From the NCBI GenBank assembly GCA_964495885.1, contig CAZBWO010000002.1:1-64000 (forward strand): a stretch of 64,000 nt of DNA, in the 5' to 3' direction. Of this stretch, positions 41,655 to 51,331 are shown in pieces. The position numbers were made by a program, and so were the translations under genes. Numbering within the stretch: the first letter of the stretch is position 1; each line of letters starts with the position of its first letter. This stretch comes from PALG01 sp964495885. GTDB lineage: Bacteria; Bacteroidota; Bacteroidia; Flavobacteriales; Flavobacteriaceae. Below the pieces are notes generated by a model. The model saw only the letters and a list, made by a program, of their open reading frames with translations, was not told where the DNA came from and made no database searches.

Positions 41655-43643
41655 ATGAGAAAGTTTGTTTTTTTAGTTCTTTCAATCGTTGCGTTTCACA
41701 GTACTTATGCCCAAGATTTTTTAGATCCCGTTTCCTGGGATGTCTCTGTAGAAAAGCAGGAAGGGAATATTTATAATATCCTAATGACTGCCAGTATAGA
41801 TGAGGGTTGGCACTTGTATAGCCAGACACAGTTTGGTGAAGAATTTGAAGGCCCAATTGCTACAGAGTTTGCCTATAATAATTCTGAAGAAACTTTCCGA
41901 TTAAAGGGCGCCACGCAAGAACCAGAGGTTGAACCTATTTTTGATCCCGTCTTTGAATTGGATGTGATCTATTTTGAAGACAAGGTTACTTTTATTCAGG
42001 AGATTGAAGTCATCAATCCAAAGGATTTAAAAGTTGTCGCAGAGATCTATTATTCGGTTTGTGATGACGAAAAATGCCTTCCACCAGATACGAAGTCGTT
42101 TGAACTGGATTTAGCTTCTGGGCAATCGCAGGTTTCTTCGGAAGAAGTTACAGAAAAAGACCTCGAAAAAACAGTCGCATTATCCTTGGATTTAAAGGGG
42201 GAAGAAAAGTTTGAACCTGCCGAAGAAAAAGACAAAGGCTTATTTACCATATTTTTACTAGGTTTTCTGGGCGGACTTATAGCATTACTTACACCATGTG
42301 TTTTTCCTATGATTCCGCTTACGGTTTCCTTTTTCACCAAAAGTGCAAAAAACCGTCAGAATGGATTGGCCAATGCCATTTTATATGGATCATTTATCTT
42401 TTTGATCTATGTGCTTTTAAGCTTGCCTTTCCATTTATTGGATTCCCTCAACCCAGAAATCCTTAATAGTATTTCTACAAACGTTACCTTGAATGTCATC
42501 TTTTTCCTCATCTTTTTAGCATTTGCCTTTTCCTTTTTTGGGTATTATGAGATTACACTTCCGCAGTCATGGTCGGCTAAAATGGATAGCAAAGCAACCA
42601 GTATTGGCGGATTTATAGGTATTTTCTTTATGGCACTTACATTGGCTATTGTCTCTTTTTCTTGTACCGGACCCATTTTGGGATCATTACTGGGAGGTTC
42701 TTTGAGTAGTGATGGGGGTGCTATGCAACTATCATTTGGAATGGCCGGTTTCGGATTGGCATTGGCATTACCGTTTGCGCTTTTTGCATTATTCCCCAAT
42801 TGGTTGAATTCACTTCCAAAAAGTGGGGGATGGTTAAATACTATTAAAGTAGTATTGGGTTTTATTGAATTAGCTTTGGCGTTTAAATTTCTTTCAAACG
42901 CAGACTTAGTGGAACATTGGGGCTTACTGAAACGGGAGATATTTATTGCTATTTGGATTTTGTGTGCTTTGGGAATGGCACTTTACTTGTTTGGATTTAT
43001 TAGGTTTCCGCATGATGGACCTAAAAAGAAACGCATACCAAGGGGAAATCTTTTGGTTGGAATACTAAGTGTAGTCTTTCTATTGTACTTGACTCCTGGG
43101 CTTACCAATACCAAATACGCAAATCTAAAGCTGCTAAGCGGGTTTCCTCCTCCATTATTTTATAGTCTTTATGATAAGGGAACCAGTGCTCCTTTAGGGT
43201 TGGAAGCATATAAGGATTTTGATAAAGGTTTGGAAGTTGCGAAAGCCTCTGGGAAACCTATCATGATTGATTTTACAGGTTGGGCCTGCGTAAATTGTAG
43301 GAAGATGGAAGAACAAGTTTGGAGTCAGCCCGAAATTTTTGAAATAATTTCAAAAGAATATGTTTTAATATCCTTGTATGTAGATGACAGGAAAGAACTT
43401 CCAGAGGACGAAAAGTTTAATTACTTGCGACCTAATGGCGGGGTAAAGAAGATAAAGACCATAGGGGATAAATGGGCTACGTTTCAAACGGTGAATTTCA
43501 AAAATAATTCCCAACCGTATTACATCTTAGTGGATGCCGATTTAAATTTGTTAAACAAACCTGTTGGTTATACACCTAATGCAGATGAATACAAGGAGTG
43601 GTTGGAAACAGGATTGGCTAATCTAGAAACTCTTCAGAAGTAA
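41655..43643 (+). CDS. dsbD: Thiol:disulfide interchange protein DsbD
   Basis: A 662-residue protein in three parts. After a signal peptide (ending TYAQ) comes an N-terminal DsbD-alpha domain (about 20-170) with VCDDEKCLPP. Then a membrane domain of eight or so helices (about 195-510) holds the two redox cysteines in LTPCVFPMIPLTVSFF and VSFSCTGPILGSLLGG. The C-terminal thioredoxin-like domain (about 530-662) has WACVNCRKME. It passes electrons from cytosolic thioredoxin to periplasmic thiol proteins such as cytochrome maturation factors. It is the last gene of the satD-DUF3307-tilS-dsbD run and ends at a hairpin. Confidence 0.95.
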   Translation: MRKFVFLVLSIVAFHSTYAQDFLDPVSWDVSVEKQEGNIYNILMTASIDEGWHLYSQTQFGEEFEGPIATEFAYNNSEETFRLKGATQEPEVEPIFDPVFELDVIYFEDKVTFIQEIEVINPKDLKVVAEIYYSVCDDEKCLPPDTKSFELDLASGQSQVSSEEVTEKDLEKTVALSLDLKGEEKFEPAEEKDKGLFTIFLLGFLGGLIALLTPCVFPMIPLTVSFFTKSAKNRQNGLANAILYGSFIFLIYVLLSLPFHLLDSLNPEILNSISTNVTLNVIFFLIFLAFAFSFFGYYEITLPQSWSAKMDSKATSIGGFIGIFFMALTLAIVSFSCTGPILGSLLGGSLSSDGGAMQLSFGMAGFGLALALPFALFALFPNWLNSLPKSGGWLNTIKVVLGFIELALAFKFLSNADLVEHWGLLKREIFIAIWILCALGMALYLFGFIRFPHDGPKKKRIPRGNLLVGILSVVFLLYLTPGLTNTKYANLKLLSGFPPPLFYSLYDKGTSAPLGLEAYKDFDKGLEVAKASGKPIMIDFTGWACVNCRKMEEQVWSQPEIFEIISKEYVLISLYVDDRKELPEDEKFNYLRPNGGVKKIKTIGDKWATFQTVNFKNNSQPYYILVDADLNLLNKPVGYTPNADEYKEWLETGLANLETLQK

Positions 43644-43645
43644 AA

Positions 43646-43667
43646 AGCGCCATATTTCTATGGCGCT
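43646..43667 (+). terminator. Hairpin after dsbD
   Basis: AGCGCCATA (43646-43654), loop TTTC, TATGGCGCT (43659-43667): a perfect 9-base stem 2 bases after the dsbD stop. No T-run follows, so it may be an mRNA-end stabiliser or weak terminator. Confidence 0.6.
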
Positions 43668-43939
43668 AATAACAAACCTAACTTAGTAAATTTAAGTTGA
43701 GTTGAAATCCTTTTTTTTTATCCCCACAAAAAACAGATTTCATACTCATTCACTAATGAGTATAAAAATATATCTTAGCCCTTTGGAAAACTATACGTAT
43801 ATACACGTATTTTGTTTGATTTGAAACAGGCGTGAATTGTGTAATTCAAAAGGGAAACTTTGTTTCTTCCCATTTTAAGTATTAATTTGTAACAGCTTTC
43901 CTTTTACAGGAATATCACAAGCATTAGATAAATCAATTT
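43668..43939. promoter_or_regulatory. Regulatory gap before the alpha-glucan operon, rich in inverted repeats
   Basis: No gene is seen in this 272-base gap. It contains four separate inverted repeats: ATACTCATT/AATGAGTAT (43742-43763), ATACGT/ACGTAT (43793-43810), TGAATT/AATTCA (43833-43848) and GGGAAAC/GTTTCttCCC (43852-43871). A TTAATTTG-like -7 sequence at about 43882-43889 would serve pgmB. One or more of the repeats may bind the operon's sugar regulator, which is not encoded in the window. Confidence 0.45.
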
Positions 43940-44599
43940 ATGAAGCAAAAGGGGTTTATTTTTGATCTCGACGGGGTAATTGTAGACACGGCGAAGTATC
44001 ATTTTTTAGCCTGGAAAAAACTCGCAGAATCTGTGGGAGTGTCCTTTTCTGAAGAAGATAATGAACATTTAAAAGGGGTTAGTAGGGTGCGTTCCTTGGA
44101 AAAAATCTTGCAATGGGGCAATGTCCAACTTTCAAAGACAAAATTTGAAGAGCTATTACACGATAAAAATGAAGATTATTTATCGTATGTTGATACCATG
44201 ACAAAGGATGAAATCCTTCCAGATGTTCCTAGGGTTCTTTATTTCTTATCAGAGAATAATCAGCCTATGGCTTTGGGATCTGCAAGTAAGAATGCACGTT
44301 CTATTTTAAAAAAAGTACAATTGCTAGATTCTTTTCAGGCCATTGTAGATGGTACTAATGTGACCAAGGCAAAACCCAATCCAGAGGTGTTTTTAAAAGC
44401 TGCGGAAGCGTTGCAACAAGCTCCATCAAATTGTATTGTATTTGAAGATTCGTTGGCAGGAATTCAAGCAGCAAACACTGCTGGTATGACCAGTATTGGC
44501 ATTGGAGATGCTTCCGTGTTGCAGGATGCCATGTATGTTTTTAAGGACTTCACACAAATTTCAAATAAATTTTTATATCAATTAATCTCAGACTCATGA
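43940..44599 (+). CDS. pgmB: Beta-phosphoglucomutase
   Basis: A 219-residue HAD-superfamily mutase. The nucleophile motif is FDLDGVIVDTAKYH (first Asp is phosphorylated, second is acid/base). Family features follow: LKGVSRVRSLEKIL (cap-domain substrate loop), ALGSASKNAR, and the FEDSLAGIQAA motif. It turns beta-glucose 1-phosphate into glucose 6-phosphate, which is exactly the product of the GH65 phosphorylase encoded next, whose start overlaps its stop by 4 bases (ATGA). Together they allow phosphorolytic use of an alpha-disaccharide without spending ATP. Confidence 0.94.
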   Translation: MKQKGFIFDLDGVIVDTAKYHFLAWKKLAESVGVSFSEEDNEHLKGVSRVRSLEKILQWGNVQLSKTKFEELLHDKNEDYLSYVDTMTKDEILPDVPRVLYFLSENNQPMALGSASKNARSILKKVQLLDSFQAIVDGTNVTKAKPNPEVFLKAAEALQQAPSNCIVFEDSLAGIQAANTAGMTSIGIGDASVLQDAMYVFKDFTQISNKFLYQLISDS

Positions 44600-46914
44600 A
44601 TCAAGAGTATATCGTACCTAATCCTTGGAGTATCATTGAAGAAGGCTTTGATAAAACTTTAGTTAAATCTTCCGAAAGCCTTTTCAGTATTGGAAATGGC
44701 GCTATGGGGCAACGAGCCAATTTTGAAGAAGATTATTCCGGGCCTACCTTTCAAGGGAGTTATATAGCTGGTGTGTACTATCCAGATAAAACCCGTGTGG
44801 GATGGTGGAAAAATGGATACCCAGAATATTTTGCCAAGGTGATCAATGCACCCAACTGGATTGGAATCAAGGTAAAGGTAAATGATGAAACCCTTGATTT
44901 GAATACGTGTACTAGCGTAAAGGATTTCCGAAGGGAATTGAATATGAAGGAAGGATGGTACCAACGATCTTTCACAGCAACCCTTCAAAATGGCATCACC
45001 ATTTCGGTTAAAAGCACCCGTATTTTGCATTTGGACATAGATGAACTTGGTGTTATTGCCTATGAAATTACACCATTGAATCAAGATGCCACAATTAATT
45101 TAGAACCCTACTTAGACGCAGGTATTGAGAATGAGGACTCTAACTGGGACGATCAATTTTGGGAGACCATGGGAGTCTCTGAAGAAAAACATCAGGCGTT
45201 TATTCGCTCTCGAACCATGAAAACCCATTTTGGTGTTTGTACCTATATGGAATCTAAAATTGCGTTAGACGGAATTCCTCAATCACTTCCGTATGAAGTG
45301 AATCATGGAAATCTTTCCATAGGGCTAATCTATACAGTTGATGCCAAAAAGGGACAAACAGTATCACTACATAAATATGCAGGCTATACGGTTTCCTTAA
45401 ATCATTCTGCAGATAGCTTGGAACAGGCAGCCAGAAATGTGTTGTTGAAGGCTACAAATCAAGGTTTTGAGAGTTTAATGGAAAGTCAGCGTAATGCGTG
45501 GCAAGCCATTTGGGACATGGCTGATATCAAAATTGAAGGAGATATTAAGGCGCAGCAGGGGATTCGGTTTAATATTTTTCAACTAAATCAAACCTACTCC
45601 GGAAAAGATGCCCGCTTGAATATTGGTCCAAAAGGATTTACGGGAGAGAAATATGGCGGAAGTACCTATTGGGATACGGAAGCGTATTGCATCCCTTTCT
45701 ACATGGCTACAAAGGATCAGCAAGTGGCGCGAAATTTACTTACCTATCGATATAATCACCTTCAAAAAGCCATCGAAAATGCGGAAAAGCTTGGTTTTTC
45801 CAACGGTGCAGCTTTGTATCCTATGGTAACGATGAATGGCGAGGAGTGTCATAACGAATGGGAAATTACCTTTGAGGAAATCCACAGAAATGGAGCCATA
45901 GCCTTTGCTATTTATAATTACGAACGTTTTACCAATGATACTACCTATATTCCAGAGAAGGGATTGGAAGTACTTATTGGGATTGCCCGTTTTTGGGCAC
46001 AACGGGTAAATTACAGTACTGCAAAGGAGCAATATGTAATTTTAGGAGTGACCGGTCCTAACGAATATGAAAACAATGTAAATAACAACTGGTATACCAA
46101 TTACATCGCAAAATGGTGTATGGAATATGCTGCTTCGGAAGTAGAAAAGGTCAAGCTGAATCATGCATCAGATTTTGAGCGTATTCAGCAAAAGACAAAT
46201 ATTTCTATGGATGAAGTCAACCAATGGTTGAATATTGGAGCAAAAATGTATTTTCCATCTTCGGAAGCGCATGGAGTTTACCTTCAACAGGATGGATTTT
46301 TAGATAAAGATTTGGTGCCGGTTTCAGACTTAGACCGTTCCCAGCGCCCCTTGAACCAGAAATGGTCTTGGGATCGTATTTTGCGTTCGCCGTACATCAA
46401 ACAAGCAGATACGCTTCAAGGGTTTTACTTTTTTGAAGATCATTTTACCACGGAAGCCTTGAAAAAGCATTTCGACTTCTACGAACCGTTTACGGTACAC
46501 GAATCTTCTCTTTCTCCCTGTGTACATAGTATACAGGCGGCTAAATTGGATAGGATGGAGCAGGCCTATGCTTTCTATCTTAGGACCTCCCGCTTGGATT
46601 TGGATGATTATAACAAAGAAGTGGAAGAAGGATGTCATATTACCAGTATGGCCGGAACCTGGATGAGCATTGTGGAAGGTTTTGGTGGTATGCGGGTAAA
46701 AGAGGATACACTGCATTTTTCCCCAAAAATCCCCAAAGAGTGGGATGCCTATACATTTAAGATTAATTTCAGGGGGCAAATTGTTAGCATTCAAATTTCA
46801 AAAGGAGAAGCAACATTTTCACTTGATAGTGGATCACCACTACAGATTTTTGTGAATGGAAATCCAATAACCGTCACAGAAAATCAAGAAAAATCAATAG
46901 CTATAAACGACTAA
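44596..46914 (+). CDS. GH65 disaccharide phosphorylase (maltose phosphorylase-like)
   Basis: A 772-residue enzyme, full length for GH65. It has an N-terminal beta-sandwich, the (alpha/alpha)6 barrel with YGGSTYWDTEAYCIPFY, and the general-acid region GEECHNEWEITFEEIHRNGA. ITSMAGTW and GGMRV follow near the end, then a C-terminal beta domain. It lacks a signal peptide, so it acts in the cytosol, splitting a disaccharide with phosphate into beta-glucose 1-phosphate and glucose. Maltose is the likely substrate given the alpha-amylase gene next door; kojibiose, nigerose or trehalose phosphorylases share the fold. It is coupled to pgmB. Confidence 0.88.
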   Translation: MNQEYIVPNPWSIIEEGFDKTLVKSSESLFSIGNGAMGQRANFEEDYSGPTFQGSYIAGVYYPDKTRVGWWKNGYPEYFAKVINAPNWIGIKVKVNDETLDLNTCTSVKDFRRELNMKEGWYQRSFTATLQNGITISVKSTRILHLDIDELGVIAYEITPLNQDATINLEPYLDAGIENEDSNWDDQFWETMGVSEEKHQAFIRSRTMKTHFGVCTYMESKIALDGIPQSLPYEVNHGNLSIGLIYTVDAKKGQTVSLHKYAGYTVSLNHSADSLEQAARNVLLKATNQGFESLMESQRNAWQAIWDMADIKIEGDIKAQQGIRFNIFQLNQTYSGKDARLNIGPKGFTGEKYGGSTYWDTEAYCIPFYMATKDQQVARNLLTYRYNHLQKAIENAEKLGFSNGAALYPMVTMNGEECHNEWEITFEEIHRNGAIAFAIYNYERFTNDTTYIPEKGLEVLIGIARFWAQRVNYSTAKEQYVILGVTGPNEYENNVNNNWYTNYIAKWCMEYAASEVEKVKLNHASDFERIQQKTNISMDEVNQWLNIGAKMYFPSSEAHGVYLQQDGFLDKDLVPVSDLDRSQRPLNQKWSWDRILRSPYIKQADTLQGFYFFEDHFTTEALKKHFDFYEPFTVHESSLSPCVHSIQAAKLDRMEQAYAFYLRTSRLDLDDYNKEVEEGCHITSMAGTWMSIVEGFGGMRVKEDTLHFSPKIPKEWDAYTFKINFRGQIVSIQISKGEATFSLDSGSPLQIFVNGNPITVTENQEKSIAIND

Positions 46915-46925
46915 ATTTATTACAT

Positions 46926-48362
46926 ATGAAAACATATTTATTATCCTTGCTATGCCTAGGAATTCTTTTGGTTGCTTGCAAAGACGAAAAAAAAGAGGAT
47001 ACTTCCATGGAAGAAATGGAAACCGTTAGTCCCATTAATGATGAAGTACTTGAGAATGCGGTTATTTACGAGGCTAATATCCGCCAATATTCTCCAGAAG
47101 GAACTTTTGATGCCTTTACGGCAGACATCCCAAAACTGAAAGATCTGGGCGTAAAAATTATTTGGTTAATGCCTATTCACCCAATTTCTATGGAAAAGCG
47201 AAAAGCTCAGGGCGATTTGTTGGTGGCAGATATTGAAGATCCTGAAGAACGTAAAAAATACTTAGGCAGTCCTTATGCGGTAGCAAATTATACTGAAGTG
47301 AATCCAGATTTGGGGACCATGGAAGATTTTGGGGAGTTGGTGGAAACTGCCCATCAAAATGGTATGTACGTAATTATAGATTGGGTGCCAAATCATACGG
47401 GATGGGACCACCATTGGATTACAGAGCATCCAGAATATTATACTAAAAACGATAAAGGGGAAATCACAGATCCCATTCAGGATAATGGTGAACCTTGGGG
47501 TTGGACAGATGTAGCAGATTTAAATTATGACAATCAGGAAATGCGAAAAGCGATGATTAATGAGATGCTTTTTTGGGTTACCGAACAGAATATCGATGGA
47601 TTTCGTTGTGACGTAGCGCATGGGGTGCCATTGGATTTTTGGCAAACTGCCATTCCTAGATTGCGTTCAGAAAAGGAAATCTTTATGTTGGCAGAAGCTG
47701 AAATCCCTGCCCTTATGCAAGGTAATGACCTATTTGATATGTCCTATGCATGGGAGGGGCACCACGTTCTAAATCAAATTGCCCAAGGAAAGGAAAATGT
47801 AAAACGATTTGATAGGTACATGGACAGTCTTTCCGTAAAGTTGGAGAAGGATGATATCCTCATGAATTTTGTGACCAATCATGATGAAAACGCTTGGGCG
47901 GGACCATTACGTGAACGAATGGGCGATGCCTCCAAAGCCATGACGGCACTTAGTTATTGCATGCCCGGAATGCCATTGATATATAGTGGGCAAGAGTATG
48001 ATTTAAATAGAAGGTTGAGTTTCTTCGGAAAGGATAGCATCCCAAAAGAAAGAGGGGAAATGTGGTCTTTACTGGAACAGTTGGGAATGCTTAAAAATGA
48101 TATTCCTGCATTGGAAGGTGGAAAACATGCGGCTATTTATGAAAGACTAACTACCTCTCAAGATGATACTGTATTGGCCTTCCGAAGAAAAAAAGGCGAA
48201 AGTGAATTAATTTATATTGGCAATCTATCCAAAGATCCAGTTTCATTTACAATGGATGTAACCGGGTCATTTCAAAATATGTTATCTGGTGACATAGTCT
48301 CTTTTGATGGAAGCCCCCAGGAATTAGCTCCATGGGTGTATCACATTTTAGTAAAACAATAA
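46926..48362 (+). CDS. GH13 alpha-amylase-family lipoprotein
   Basis: A 478-residue lipoprotein: the signal sequence ends LLVACKDEK, with the lipidated Cys followed by an acidic tether. The (beta/alpha)8 domain has the GH13 regions: region I DWVPNHTGWD, region II GFRCDVAHG with the nucleophile Asp, region III MLAEAE with the acid/base Glu, and region IV FVTNHDENAW. It is short for an alpha-amylase and lacks extra binding domains. Anchored to a membrane, probably facing the periplasm or outside, it would cut maltodextrins into pieces used by the phosphorylase. It starts 11 bases after the GH65 gene, so the three form one operon. Confidence 0.9.
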   Translation: MKTYLLSLLCLGILLVACKDEKKEDTSMEEMETVSPINDEVLENAVIYEANIRQYSPEGTFDAFTADIPKLKDLGVKIIWLMPIHPISMEKRKAQGDLLVADIEDPEERKKYLGSPYAVANYTEVNPDLGTMEDFGELVETAHQNGMYVIIDWVPNHTGWDHHWITEHPEYYTKNDKGEITDPIQDNGEPWGWTDVADLNYDNQEMRKAMINEMLFWVTEQNIDGFRCDVAHGVPLDFWQTAIPRLRSEKEIFMLAEAEIPALMQGNDLFDMSYAWEGHHVLNQIAQGKENVKRFDRYMDSLSVKLEKDDILMNFVTNHDENAWAGPLRERMGDASKAMTALSYCMPGMPLIYSGQEYDLNRRLSFFGKDSIPKERGEMWSLLEQLGMLKNDIPALEGGKHAAIYERLTTSQDDTVLAFRRKKGESELIYIGNLSKDPVSFTMDVTGSFQNMLSGDIVSFDGSPQELAPWVYHILVKQ

Positions 48363-48407
48363 TTATAGCGGGTTAAAAACCTGTATTTTACAAATTCGGA
48401 AAATCGA

Positions 48408-48421
48408 AAACGTTATCGTTT
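48408..48421 (+). promoter_or_regulatory. Possible operator before pfkA
   Basis: AAACG-TTAT-CGTTT is a perfect 5-base inverted repeat about 47 bases before the pfkA start. It resembles LacI-family operators in size and A/T-CG-A/T style, but no regulator in the window is tied to it. Confidence 0.35.
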
Positions 48422-48467
48422 GTTTTTCTGTTTGTTATCTAAAATTATTGGTATAATTTTACCTTTC

Positions 48468-49454
48468 ATGAATAGTGAAATCAAAAAAATAGCCGTCTTG
48501 ACCAGTGGTGGAGATGCGCCTGGAATGAACGCAGCAATTCGTGCAGTAGTGCGCTCTTGCGCATATCATAACTTGGAATGTATTGGTGTTTTCCGTGGAT
48601 TGCAAGGATTGATTGAAGGTGACTTCAAAGAAATGGGTCCCCGATCTGTAAAAAATATTATCAATAGGGGAGGTACCCTATTGAAATCGGCCCGCTCTAA
48701 AGAATTCCGTACAAAAGAAGGAAGGCAAATAGCCTATAATAATCTGGTAAATGCCCAAATTGATGCATTGGTAGTGATTGGTGGAGACGGAACTTTTACC
48801 GGAGCTAGTGTTTTTAACCAAGAATTTAATTTTCCAATTGTTGGAATTCCGGGTACCATAGATAATGATATCAATGGCACAGACTTTACCATTGGCTACG
48901 ATACTGCTTTGAATACCGTGGTGGAGGCGATAGATAAAATACGTGATACTGCAAATTCCCATAACCGTTTATTTTTAGTGGAAGTAATGGGCCGAGATGC
49001 AGGGGATATTGCACTAAACGCAGGAATTGGTGCAGGAGCAGAAGAAATTTTAATTCCAGAGCAGAACATGGGAAAAGATCGTTTGGTCAATTCCTTGAGA
49101 AGAAGTAAAAAAGCAGGAAAAAGCTCCAGTATTGTGGTAGTGGCTGAAGGAGACCAGATTGGTAAAAATATCCTCGGTCTCGCAGATTATATCCGTCAGA
49201 ACTTAGATGAATACGAAGTAAAAGTAACCGTTTTGGGACACATCCAACGTGGTGGTTCCCCAAGCTGTTATGACCGGGTATTGGCTAGTAGGTTAGGAGT
49301 TGGAGCGGTTGATGCTTTATTGGAAGGAAAACGGGATGTCATGATTGGGATCTCGCAAAATAAAATTGTACAGGTACCTTTTGAGGATGCTATCAAAGGT
49401 GACAATGAAATAGATTTAGAATTAATTCGAGTAGCAGATATTATCTCTACTTAA
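48468..49454 (+). CDS. pfkA: ATP-dependent 6-phosphofructokinase
   Basis: A 328-residue PFK, counting from the ATG at 48468. An upstream TTG at 48420 is in frame but would add a hydrophobic 16-residue stretch not seen in the family. Motifs: TSGGDAPGMNAAIR (ATP loop), IGGDGTFTGA, the catalytic PGTIDNDI (Asp base), and LGHIQRGGSPS. The Gly in the GGDGT motif (not Asp) indicates use of ATP, not pyrophosphate. It commits fructose 6-phosphate to glycolysis and heads the run pfkA-gapA-nagK-like-pgi. Confidence 0.96.
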   Translation: MNSEIKKIAVLTSGGDAPGMNAAIRAVVRSCAYHNLECIGVFRGLQGLIEGDFKEMGPRSVKNIINRGGTLLKSARSKEFRTKEGRQIAYNNLVNAQIDALVVIGGDGTFTGASVFNQEFNFPIVGIPGTIDNDINGTDFTIGYDTALNTVVEAIDKIRDTANSHNRLFLVEVMGRDAGDIALNAGIGAGAEEILIPEQNMGKDRLVNSLRRSKKAGKSSSIVVVAEGDQIGKNILGLADYIRQNLDEYEVKVTVLGHIQRGGSPSCYDRVLASRLGVGAVDALLEGKRDVMIGISQNKIVQVPFEDAIKGDNEIDLELIRVADIIST

Positions 49455-49466
49455 ACCTTAATTATT

Positions 49467-50462
49467 ATGACAAAAATTGGAATTAACGGCTTCGGCCGAA
49501 TTGGTAGAATCGCATTTAGGATTGCTGCCGCAAATGATAAAGTACAAATTGTAGCGATTAATGATTTATTGGATGTAGATCATTTAGCCTACTTATTGAA
49601 ATATGATTCTGTACATGGAAAGTTTAATGGAACCGTTGAAGTTGTTGATGGAAACCTAGTGGTAAACGGAAATACCATTCGTGTGACAGCAGAAAGAAAC
49701 CCTGAAGCATTGAAATGGGATGAAGTAGGAGCCGAAATTGTATTGGATTGTACCGGAATTTTCACAGATTTGGATAATGCTTCAGCGCATATCAAAGCTG
49801 GCGCAAAGAAAGTAGTGATTTCAGCACCATCCAAAACCGCTCCTATGTTTGTAATGGGTGTGAATCATCAAGATGTAAAGCCAGAAGATACCATTGTTTC
49901 CAACGCTTCTTGTACCACCAACTGTTTGGCGCCATTAGCAAAGGTTATTGATGATAACTTAGGAATTGTTGAAGGGTTGATGACTACCGTGCATGCCACT
50001 ACTGCAACACAGTTAACCGTGGATGGTCCTTCCAGAAAAGATTTTAGAGGTGGTAGAAGTGCCTTACTAAATATTATTCCTGCTTCTACAGGAGCTGCAG
50101 TTGCTGTAACGAAAGTAATTCCTGCCCTTAAAGGAAAATTAACCGGAATGGCATTTCGTGTGCCTACTGCAGATGTTTCTGTAGTAGATTTAACTGTTCG
50201 TACCGAAAAACCTGCTACCTACGAAGAAGTCAAGCAATTGTTTAAAGAAGCTGCGCAAGGTGATTTTAAAGGTGTGATAGATTATGTTGAAGATGATGTG
50301 GTATCCCAAGACTTCGTAAGTGACCCCAATACCTGTAATTTTGATGCCGGTGCCGGAATCGCACTTAATGACAATTTCTTTAAATTAGTAGCATGGTATG
50401 ACAATGAGTATGGCTATTCAGCAAAACTAATTGATTTGGCCATGCACGTTGCCAGTATTTAA
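49467..50462 (+). CDS. gapA: Glyceraldehyde-3-phosphate dehydrogenase
   Basis: A 331-residue enzyme. NAD site INGFGRIGRIAFR, catalytic Cys in SNASCTTNCLAPLAKV, HATTATQLTVDGPSRKDFRGGR (split by naming its ends) with the catalytic His, and WYDNEYGYS at the end. It oxidises glyceraldehyde 3-phosphate to 1,3-bisphosphoglycerate. It starts 12 bases after pfkA and ends 5 bases before the sugar kinase gene. An NAD-type enzyme is suggested by the Asp at the end of the second strand (INDLLD), which discriminates against NADP. Confidence 0.97.
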   Translation: MTKIGINGFGRIGRIAFRIAAANDKVQIVAINDLLDVDHLAYLLKYDSVHGKFNGTVEVVDGNLVVNGNTIRVTAERNPEALKWDEVGAEIVLDCTGIFTDLDNASAHIKAGAKKVVISAPSKTAPMFVMGVNHQDVKPEDTIVSNASCTTNCLAPLAKVIDDNLGIVEGLMTTVHATTATQLTVDGPSRKDFRGGRSALLNIIPASTGAAVAVTKVIPALKGKLTGMAFRVPTADVSVVDLTVRTEKPATYEEVKQLFKEAAQGDFKGVIDYVEDDVVSQDFVSDPNTCNFDAGAGIALNDNFFKLVAWYDNEYGYSAKLIDLAMHVASI

Positions 50463-50467
50463 TTGTT

Positions 50468-51331
50468 ATGACCTTAATCGCAGACGGAGGTTCCACTAAG
50501 TGTGATTGGATTTTACTGGGGCCCGATGGAAGTGTATTGGTGAAAACCCGAACCAAAGGGTTGAATCCTGCCGTAATTCCACAAGATGAACTCTACAAAC
50601 GCCTTCGGGATAACGAAGATTTAGTAAAAATCTTCAATTCCGTAGAAGTGGTTGACTTTTATGGTGCTGGTGCAGGAACCGAAACACCCAATGCCATACT
50701 AACCCGTGTTCTTGAAGAGGTATTCCCCAATGCTACCGTGAATGTGAATGAAGATTTGTTGGCAGCGGTCTATGCAGCTACCACAGAGCCTGGCATTGTT
50801 TGTATTCTAGGTACGGGATCCAATAGTTGCTATTTTGATGGCGAAAAAATTCATGCCCATGTTCCTTCCCTTGGATTTATTCTTATGGATGAAGCTAGTG
50901 GAAATTATTTTGGGAAACGGTTGATTCGGGATTACTACTACCAAAAAATGCCGTATAAATTGGCTCGCCAGTTTGAAAAACGATTCAATTTAGATCCAGA
51001 CGTGATTAAGCTTAATGTATATCAAAAGCCCAACCCCAATACGTATTTGGCTTCTTTTGCTGAATTTATATTTACTTCCGAAGAGGTAAACGGTTATTTC
51101 TATAAACTCATTAGTGAAGGAATGACACGGTTTATTGAATATAGGGTTCTTTGTTATAAGGAAGCACAGAATGTTCCCATCCATTTCATTGGGTCTATTG
51201 CGCACTTTTCAGAAGAAATGATTCGCGATGCCATGAAGCCCTATCATCTGGAATTGGGAAAAATCATACGTAGACCTATAGATGGTTTGATTGAATACTA
51301 CAGGGAGCACCGCTTAAAAGTAAACACATAA
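50468..51331 (+). CDS. BadF/BadG-type N-acetylglucosamine kinase-like protein
   Basis: A 287-residue ASKHA-fold sugar kinase. It has the phosphate-1 loop ADGGSTKCDWILL, the phosphate-2 loop CILGTGSNSCYFDG, and the conserved GFILMDEASGNYFGKRLIRD. This fits BadF/BadG/BcrA/BcrD-type ATPases that include N-acetylglucosamine kinase. It would phosphorylate an amino sugar or related hexose; the substrate is not proved. It lies between gapA and pgi and its TAA overlaps the pgi ATG (TAATG), so it is translated with the glycolytic genes, supporting a role in feeding sugar phosphates in. Confidence 0.85.
   Translation: MTLIADGGSTKCDWILLGPDGSVLVKTRTKGLNPAVIPQDELYKRLRDNEDLVKIFNSVEVVDFYGAGAGTETPNAILTRVLEEVFPNATVNVNEDLLAAVYAATTEPGIVCILGTGSNSCYFDGEKIHAHVPSLGFILMDEASGNYFGKRLIRDYYYQKMPYKLARQFEKRFNLDPDVIKLNVYQKPNPNTYLASFAEFIFTSEEVNGYFYKLISEGMTRFIEYRVLCYKEAQNVPIHFIGSIAHFSEEMIRDAMKPYHLELGKIIRRPIDGLIEYYREHRLKVNT

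Noticed and set aside
43668..43939. tRNA or small structured RNA in the gap before pgmB
   Set aside because: The inverted repeats do not fold into a cloverleaf and no tRNA landmark such as GGTTCGAATCC-type T-arm is present; no RNA gene can be supported.
48420..48467. Upstream TTG start for pfkA
   Set aside because: It would add a hydrophobic 16-residue stretch absent from PfkA proteins and would overlap the promoter region; the ATG at 48468 gives the normal N-terminus.
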